Below, piece after piece: positions 7,030 to 10,391 of a stretch of 10,391 nt of DNA. Under the pieces are notes generated by a model. It was not told the DNA's origin and searched no databases. It saw nothing but the letters and a program-made list of their open reading frames with translations. A program made the translations under genes and the position numbers. Position 1 is the stretch's first letter; each line of letters starts with the position of its first letter. This DNA comes from Clostridiaceae bacterium (lineage in GTDB: Bacteria; Bacillota_A; Clostridia; Clostridiales; Clostridiaceae): assembly GCA_029256485.1 (NCBI GenBank), contig JAQSXU010000122.1:1-10391 (forward strand). Reading direction: 5' to 3'.

Positions 7030-7644
7030 CTATTTTTTTAATTGTGTAATCACATGTGCCATATTCTGTGCTAAGTGTTTCATTATTATTAAACCTTCTT
7101 CATCATTTTCTGCATCTAATTTACCGCTTGTACCAGCTACTCCCACATTCCAGTAATGAGAGCCGGTAACGATAAAATCATTAACAGTCATCCAAAGCAA
7201 TAGCTGTGCAAAGGCAAAATTTTGTCCGGCTCTTCTTGCCACTGTAATTGGTGCGGCCACTTTACCCGAAAAAGCTGTGCCGTTCCATTGATAAGAATCA
7301 GATTCATTTTTCATATTGTTTGCAATCCATCGTCCTGTAAAACCGGCTCTGTCAAGGAGCCCTTTTAATTTTGCAGTTATAGAGGAATTATAAACTGGTG
7401 ATCCAATAAGTATTCCATCTGAATCAAGCATTTTTTGAAATATCTCCTGAAAATCATCTTCTATAATGCAGTGCTTTGCTTTTACACATCCATAGCAGCC
7501 AGTACATTCCTCAATTTTTTTATCACGTAAAGTGATAAGTTCGGTTTCAAAACCCATATTTTTCAGTTCTTTTAAAGTATAATTAATATAAGTTTTAGTA
7601 TTACTCTCTTCTCTGGGACTTCCGCAAATTCCAATTACCTTCAT
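7030..7644 (-). CDS. Iron-sulfur flavoprotein (Isf)-like NADPH-dependent FMN reductase family protein
   Basis: This flavodoxin-fold protein of 204 residues starts MKVIGICGSPREESNTKT, where GSPREESNT (8-16) is the FMN phosphate loop. GSPVYNSSITAKLKGLLDR (81-99) is the second flavin-contact loop. Between them sits the compact cysteine cluster C47-x2-C50-x2-C53-x5-C59 (CTGCYGCVKAKHC). This fits the CX2CX2CX4-7C motif that binds a [4Fe-4S] cluster in archaeal and clostridial iron-sulfur flavoproteins. Such proteins shuttle electrons between ferredoxin-like carriers and acceptors such as oxygen or peroxide. An upstream TTG at 7659 could extend the frame by five codons, but those codons contain the GGAGG (7653-7657) that sits 8 nt before ATG 7644, so the ATG is preferred. 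The gene lies 25 bp downstream of the CoA-transferase gene and is probably cotranscribed from the sigma-54 promoter. Its physiological partner is unknown. Confidence 0.88.
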   Translation of the reverse strand: MKVIGICGSPREESNTKTYINYTLKELKNMGFETELITLRDKKIEECTGCYGCVKAKHCIIEDDFQEIFQKMLDSDGILIGSPVYNSSITAKLKGLLDRAGFTGRWIANNMKNESDSYQWNGTAFSGKVAAPITVARRAGQNFAFAQLLLWMTVNDFIVTGSHYWNVGVAGTSGKLDAENDEEGLIIMKHLAQNMAHVITQLKK

Positions 7645-7669
7645 TATTATTACCTCCAATATATTTAAC

Positions 7670-8995
7670 TTACCATATCATATTTTTTTTAGCTTCAAAG
7701 CGAAGTTCATCTCTAAAATCAGGGTGTGCAATATTTATAAGTTTTTCCAACCTTTCTTTAACTGATCTTCCTCTAAGCCATGCTGTACCATATTCTGTTA
7801 CTACATAATCTACATCGTTTCTGGAAAGAGAAATAATTGTACCTTCCTTTAGCATTGGAGAAATTTTTGATATAGTTTTTATCGTGCCGTCAACATTTTT
7901 GGATGATGCAGTGGAGTGAAGCGCAATTATAGATTTACCACCTTCGGACATCTGAGCACCAATGGCTGTCTCAGCTTGTCCACCTGTACCTGAATACTGC
8001 CAGTGTCCAATTGATTCAGAAGCACACTGGCCTGTAAGATCAACCTCTAAAGATGTATTTATTGATACCATTTTATAATTCTGGCCAACTACATAGGGAT
8101 CATTTGCCCAAGATGCAGCTTTAAATATAAAGGAGGGATTATCATCAATAAAGTCATAAAGCTTTTTAGAGCCAAAAGCAAAACAACCAACGGCCTTACC
8201 TTTATATAAAGATTTCATGGAGTTATCCAAGGCACCGCATTCTATTAAGTCTACCATACTTTCAGTAAACATTTCTGTATGAATTCCCAGATGCTTTTTA
8301 TTTCTTAATTCATGAGCTACAGCGTTTGGTATTTTACCTATACCAAGCTGGATTGTTGAACCATCCTCCACTAACTCTGCAATATTTTCTCCTATTTTTT
8401 TATCCACTTCAGAATATGCTGCCGCTGGTATAGCTGGAGCATCATAATTAACTTCTACAATGGCATCTATTTCGCTTATATGTACCATTGTATCTCCAAA
8501 GGTTCTAGGCATATTTGGATTAACTTCTACAATAACCAGTGCTCCCATGTCAATTAATTCTCTTTCATAAACTGAGGAAAGACTAAGACTTAAATAACCA
8601 TGAGTGTCCATAGGAGAACATGTAGCTAATACAACTAATCTCCTTCCATTTGCAGCAAAAAGTCTTTTAGTTAATGCAGTGTGAGCATGCTGAGGAACTA
8701 ATGTTATATTACCATTCATATGAGAGTTTCTAAGTGGAGCTGTATAGAACCAGCCAGTTACATATATAGCATCCTTGTATGAGGGATTTTTAATAAACTC
8801 ATAGTTAGCAATAGGAAAACAATTTGTAAGTTCACAACCGCGTACACCATTATCTTTAATAGTATGAATATTTTTTAGTATTTCAATAGGTTCGCTTCCA
8901 GCCTGAGCTGTAAATATAAAATCATTTGATTTTATTAGACTAAGTGCCTCTCTTACTGTTTTTACTTTACTTTTGTAAATGTTTTCGTAATTCAT
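7670..8995 (-). CDS. Acetyl-CoA hydrolase/transferase family CoA-transferase (4-hydroxybutyrate/butyryl-CoA type)
   Basis: This 441-residue family-I CoA-transferase moves CoA between a carboxylic acid and an acyl-CoA through a glutamyl-CoA thioester. The catalytic Glu is most likely Glu241 in LGIHTEMFTE, equivalent to Glu238 of 4-hydroxybutyrate CoA-transferase. Other family motifs are LGIGKIPNAV (217-226), FGSKKLYDF (274-282), the glycine-rich QYSGTGGQAE (333-342) and EYGTAWLRGRS (401-411). Length and motifs match the Cat2/AbfT and butyryl-CoA:acetate CoA-transferase group. The exact acid (4-hydroxybutyrate, butyrate, crotonate or another short acid) cannot be told from sequence by eye. GGAGG lies about 7 nt before the ATG (8995-8993). 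Transcription is predicted to start near 9022 from the sigma-54 promoter at 9033-9049, under control of the divergent activator. The iron-sulfur-flavoprotein-like gene follows in the same operon. Confidence 0.92.
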   Translation of the reverse strand: MNYENIYKSKVKTVREALSLIKSNDFIFTAQAGSEPIEILKNIHTIKDNGVRGCELTNCFPIANYEFIKNPSYKDAIYVTGWFYTAPLRNSHMNGNITLVPQHAHTALTKRLFAANGRRLVVLATCSPMDTHGYLSLSLSSVYERELIDMGALVIVEVNPNMPRTFGDTMVHISEIDAIVEVNYDAPAIPAAAYSEVDKKIGENIAELVEDGSTIQLGIGKIPNAVAHELRNKKHLGIHTEMFTESMVDLIECGALDNSMKSLYKGKAVGCFAFGSKKLYDFIDDNPSFIFKAASWANDPYVVGQNYKMVSINTSLEVDLTGQCASESIGHWQYSGTGGQAETAIGAQMSEGGKSIIALHSTASSKNVDGTIKTISKISPMLKEGTIISLSRNDVDYVVTEYGTAWLRGRSVKERLEKLINIAHPDFRDELRFEAKKNMIW

Positions 8996-9032
8996 AATAT
9001 TACCTCCAAAGATTATTTTTAAAATTACTTAA

Positions 9033-9049
9033 AGCAAATGCTGTGCCAA
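9033..9049 (-). promoter_or_regulatory. Sigma-54 (-24/-12) promoter for the CoA-transferase operon
   Basis: On the minus strand the sequence reads TTGGCACAGCATTTGCT. This matches the sigma-54 consensus TGGCAC-N5-TTGCW in full, with GG at 9047-9046 and GC at 9035-9034, exactly 12 bp apart. The predicted transcript starts near 9022, giving a leader of about 27 nt before the CoA-transferase ATG. Such promoters need an AAA+ activator, and one is encoded divergently. Confidence 0.88.
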
Positions 9050-9112
9050 TAAAAATTTGCTTTCAAACCTTGGAATTATGCTGATTTTATATTTGGCTGC
9101 TGAATGTAGATA

Positions 9113-9127
9113 GTAACAAAATGTTAT
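9113..9127. promoter_or_regulatory. Proximal enhancer (UAS) copy, GTAACA-AAA-TGTTAT
   Basis: This inverted repeat has one imperfect outer pair and matches the perfect copy at 9175-9189. Its centre (9120) is about 98 bp upstream of the predicted sigma-54 transcript start, a normal distance for an activator binding site. Confidence 0.65.
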
Positions 9128-9174
9128 TTATTATATGAAGATTTTAAGAATAACACTATTTATAGCCTTTATAG

Positions 9175-9189
9175 GTAACAATATGTTAC
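9175..9189. promoter_or_regulatory. Distal enhancer (UAS) copy, GTAACA-ATA-TGTTAC
   Basis: This is a perfect 6-bp-arm inverted repeat with a 3-bp spacer. Its centre (9182) is about 160 bp upstream of the sigma-54 start and 62 bp from the proximal copy. That is close to six helical turns, so both sites face the same side of the DNA. This spacing supports cooperative binding by the divergent sigma-54 activator. Confidence 0.68.
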
Positions 9190-9191
9190 TC

Positions 9192-9213
9192 TAATTATCA
9201 ATATTGATAATTA
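9192..9213. repeat. Perfect 22-bp palindrome over the activator promoter
   Basis: The left arm TAATTATCAAT (9192-9202) is the exact reverse complement of the right arm ATTGATAATTA (9203-9213), with no spacer. It covers the proposed -35 hexamer of the activator gene, which suggests an operator for a repressor, possibly autoregulatory. I do not recognise the owner; it differs from the GTAACA enhancer repeats just upstream. Confidence 0.6.
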
Positions 9214-9232
9214 TTACTGAATGGTATAATAT
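9204..9232 (+). promoter_or_regulatory. Candidate sigma-A-type promoter of the activator gene
   Basis: TTGATA (9204-9209) serves as -35, with TAATAT (9227-9232) at 17-bp spacing. A perfect TATAAT at 9225-9230 overlaps it at 15 bp. The transcript would start near 9238, about 23 nt before the GTG start codon. The -35 lies inside the right arm of the 22-bp palindrome. Confidence 0.5.
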
Positions 9233-9260
9233 TTTATTATGAAATAAGGAGGGTTGGAAA

Positions 9261-9662
9261 GTGATTAATAAAAAGAGTAAGCCAAGTTCAGAGGAAATTG
9301 CTGATATTATGAGATATATAACAAGCCTTATATTCAATCAGATACCAATTCCAATAAATTTTGTGGATGCAAATTGCAATGTTATTGTAATGAACCAAGC
9401 CTTTCTAAGTTATTTGGGATTGACTTTAAAAGATGTGGAAGGTAAACACTTAACAGAAATAGATCCAATGGTAAGACTGCCTATAGTATTAAAAACCGGA
9501 AAAGCGGAAATTGCGCAAAAACATTGTTTTAAGGATGGGAGAAAGGCAATTTGCCATAGAATACCGCTTTTTTATGACAATGAAATAATAGGCGGAGTAG
9601 GTATTATATTAATTGATGATTTGAATTATCTATATAACTTAAACAGAGAAAATAAAGCCTAA
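9261..9662 (+). CDS. PAS-domain N-terminal part of a sigma-54-dependent activator (frame broken)
   Basis: This 133-residue reading frame starts at GTG 9261, 7 nt after GGAGGG. A short helical lead (residues 1-24) precedes a PAS fold at about 25-120. The PAS pattern includes [22 protein letters not shown], a GKHLTEIDP turn and the closing strand [15 protein letters not shown] domains in this activator family sense small ligands or redox state. The frame then enters a linker ([11 protein letters not shown]) and meets TAA at 9660-9662, just where an AAA+ domain should follow. That domain is present immediately downstream in the +1 frame. This half is therefore best read as part of a split or frameshifted activator of about 450 residues, not as a free-standing PAS protein, although independent expression cannot be excluded. 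It is transcribed away from the CoA-transferase operon that it probably controls. Confidence 0.8.
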   Translation: MINKKSKPSSEEIADIMRYITSLIFNQIPIPINFVDANCNVIVMNQAFLSYLGLTLKDVEGKHLTEIDPMVRLPIVLKTGKAEIAQKHCFKDGRKAICHRIPLFYDNEIIGGVGIILIDDLNYLYNLNRENKA

Positions 9663-9675
9663 AACTGCAGCCGAT

Positions 9676-10391
9676 ATGTATAAGGCAAAATATAAGTTTG
9701 AAGACATATTTACTGTAAGTGACTGCGGAAAAAAGTGCATAGAAACTGCAAAAAATTATTCTAAAAATGACTTTTCAGTGCTGTTGACTGGTGAAAGCGG
9801 AGTTGGTAAGGAACTATTTGCTCACAGCATTCATAATGAAAGCAATAGAAAAGAGGGACCATTTATTAGCGTGAATTGTGCAGCCATACCTGAAAATTTA
9901 ATTGAAGCTGAGTTATTTGGCTATGAGGCAGGTGCTTTTACTGGAGCAAATAAAGATGGTAGAATAGGAAAGTTCGAGCTCGCTAATGGAGGTACTATTT
10001 TTTTAGATGAAATAGGGGATCTGCCGCTAAGTATGCAGGCAAAATTATTAAGAGTGCTTCAGGAAAATGAAATGGTGAGAATTGGTGGTAACCATATTAT
10101 CAGTTTAGATTTAAAGGTTATAGCTGCAACAAATTGCAATTTAGAAGAAAAAATAAAAGAAGGAAACTTTAGAGAGGACCTTTATTACAGGTTAAATGTA
10201 CTTAATCTTAATATTCCACCATTAAGGCAGCGTAAAGAAGATATACCTCTTCTTATTGATAATTTTATTACAAAGCTTTATCAGAAATGCGGGATATATA
10301 AGAAATTTTCTGATGAGTCAATTAATGTGCTGACTAATTATTATTGGCCAGGAAATATTAGAGAACTTAAAAATATTGTTGAACGTATTGC
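9676..10391 (+). CDS. Sigma-54-interaction AAA+ domain, continuation of the activator, truncated by window end
   Basis: The frame is open from 9643 and its first ATG is at 9676; it runs off the right edge after about 238 codons. Counting from that [13 protein letters not shown] is the usual entry to the domain, Walker A is GESGVGKE (39-46, at 9790), and the sigma-54 contact loop GAFTGA is at 9931-9948. Walker B is GGTIFLDEI, the arginine-finger region is [12 protein letters not shown], and the sensor region is [12 protein letters not shown] near the edge. All elements are intact, so the ATPase itself looks functional. The C-terminal DNA-binding HTH lies beyond the window. No ribosome binding site precedes ATG 9676, which argues against it being a normal separate gene. 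Removing one A from the AAAA run at 9649-9652 would join the two parts smoothly as [17 protein letters not shown]. Either the gene is mutated, the sequence has an error, or a +1 frameshift occurs. Confidence 0.85.
   Translation, partial: MYKAKYKFEDIFTVSDCGKKCIETAKNYSKNDFSVLLTGESGVGKELFAHSIHNESNRKEGPFISVNCAAIPENLIEAELFGYEAGAFTGANKDGRIGKFELANGGTIFLDEIGDLPLSMQAKLLRVLQENEMVRIGGNHIISLDLKVIAATNCNLEEKIKEGNFREDLYYRLNVLNLNIPPLRQRKEDIPLLIDNFITKLYQKCGIYKKFSDESINVLTNYYWPGNIRELKNIVERI

Noticed and set aside
7645..7659. Five-codon N-terminal extension of the flavoprotein from TTG 7659
   Set aside because: The extension contains the GGAGG that is ideally placed for ATG 7644, and the flavodoxin fold begins directly with MKVIGICGSP.
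1..10391. CRISPR arrays, insertion sequences, tRNA or rRNA genes, phage genes
   Set aside because: No regularly spaced repeats, transposase motifs, tRNA cloverleaf or phage-type genes were seen. The window is ordinary metabolic, regulatory and transport content.

Overview
The window is AT-rich, with strong AGGAGG-type ribosome binding sites, a sigma-54 regulatory circuit, anaerobe-type flavoenzymes and a butyrate-type CoA-transferase. This points to a low-GC Firmicute of the Clostridium type. The species cannot be named from the sequence alone.

Left edge (1-895, minus strand): the N-terminal part of a protein that begins with a heavy-metal-associated (HMA) domain, preceded by a YhhN/TMEM86-family membrane protein (predicted lysoplasmalogenase). 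A 238-bp intergenic region (896-1133) with several inverted repeats separates this pair from the next block.

Central block (1134-7012, plus strand): an Old Yellow Enzyme-type flavin oxidoreductase is followed with no gap by an OmpR-family response regulator and, overlapping by 4 bp, its sensor kinase. After 127 bp that hold a promoter and a near-consensus PerR/Fur-type box comes a three-gene exporter: an HlyD-like lipoprotein, an ABC ATPase and an ABC-2 permease, resembling the YbhG/YbhF/YbhS group. The block reads as a sense-detoxify-expel module, but its substrate is unknown.

Right block (7030-10391): a CoA-transferase of the 4-hydroxybutyrate/butyryl-CoA type and an iron-sulfur-flavoprotein-like protein form a minus-strand operon. 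The CoA-transferase has a textbook sigma-54 (-24/-12) promoter. Behind it are two spaced copies of a GTAACA-N3-TGTTAc inverted repeat, placed as enhancer (UAS) sites. Divergently transcribed is a sigma-54-dependent activator with a PAS domain followed by an AAA+ domain with GAFTGA. Its reading frame is broken: the PAS part stops at 9660-9662, and the AAA+ part continues in the +1 frame and runs off the window. A perfect 22-bp palindrome covers the -35 region of the activator's likely promoter.

The most notable points are the self-contained sigma-54 circuit with its frameshifted activator, the PerR-like box on the exporter promoter, and the tight coupling of an ene-reductase gene to a two-component system and an exporter. 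None of these is clearly a new class of system; they are specific, testable regulatory arrangements.
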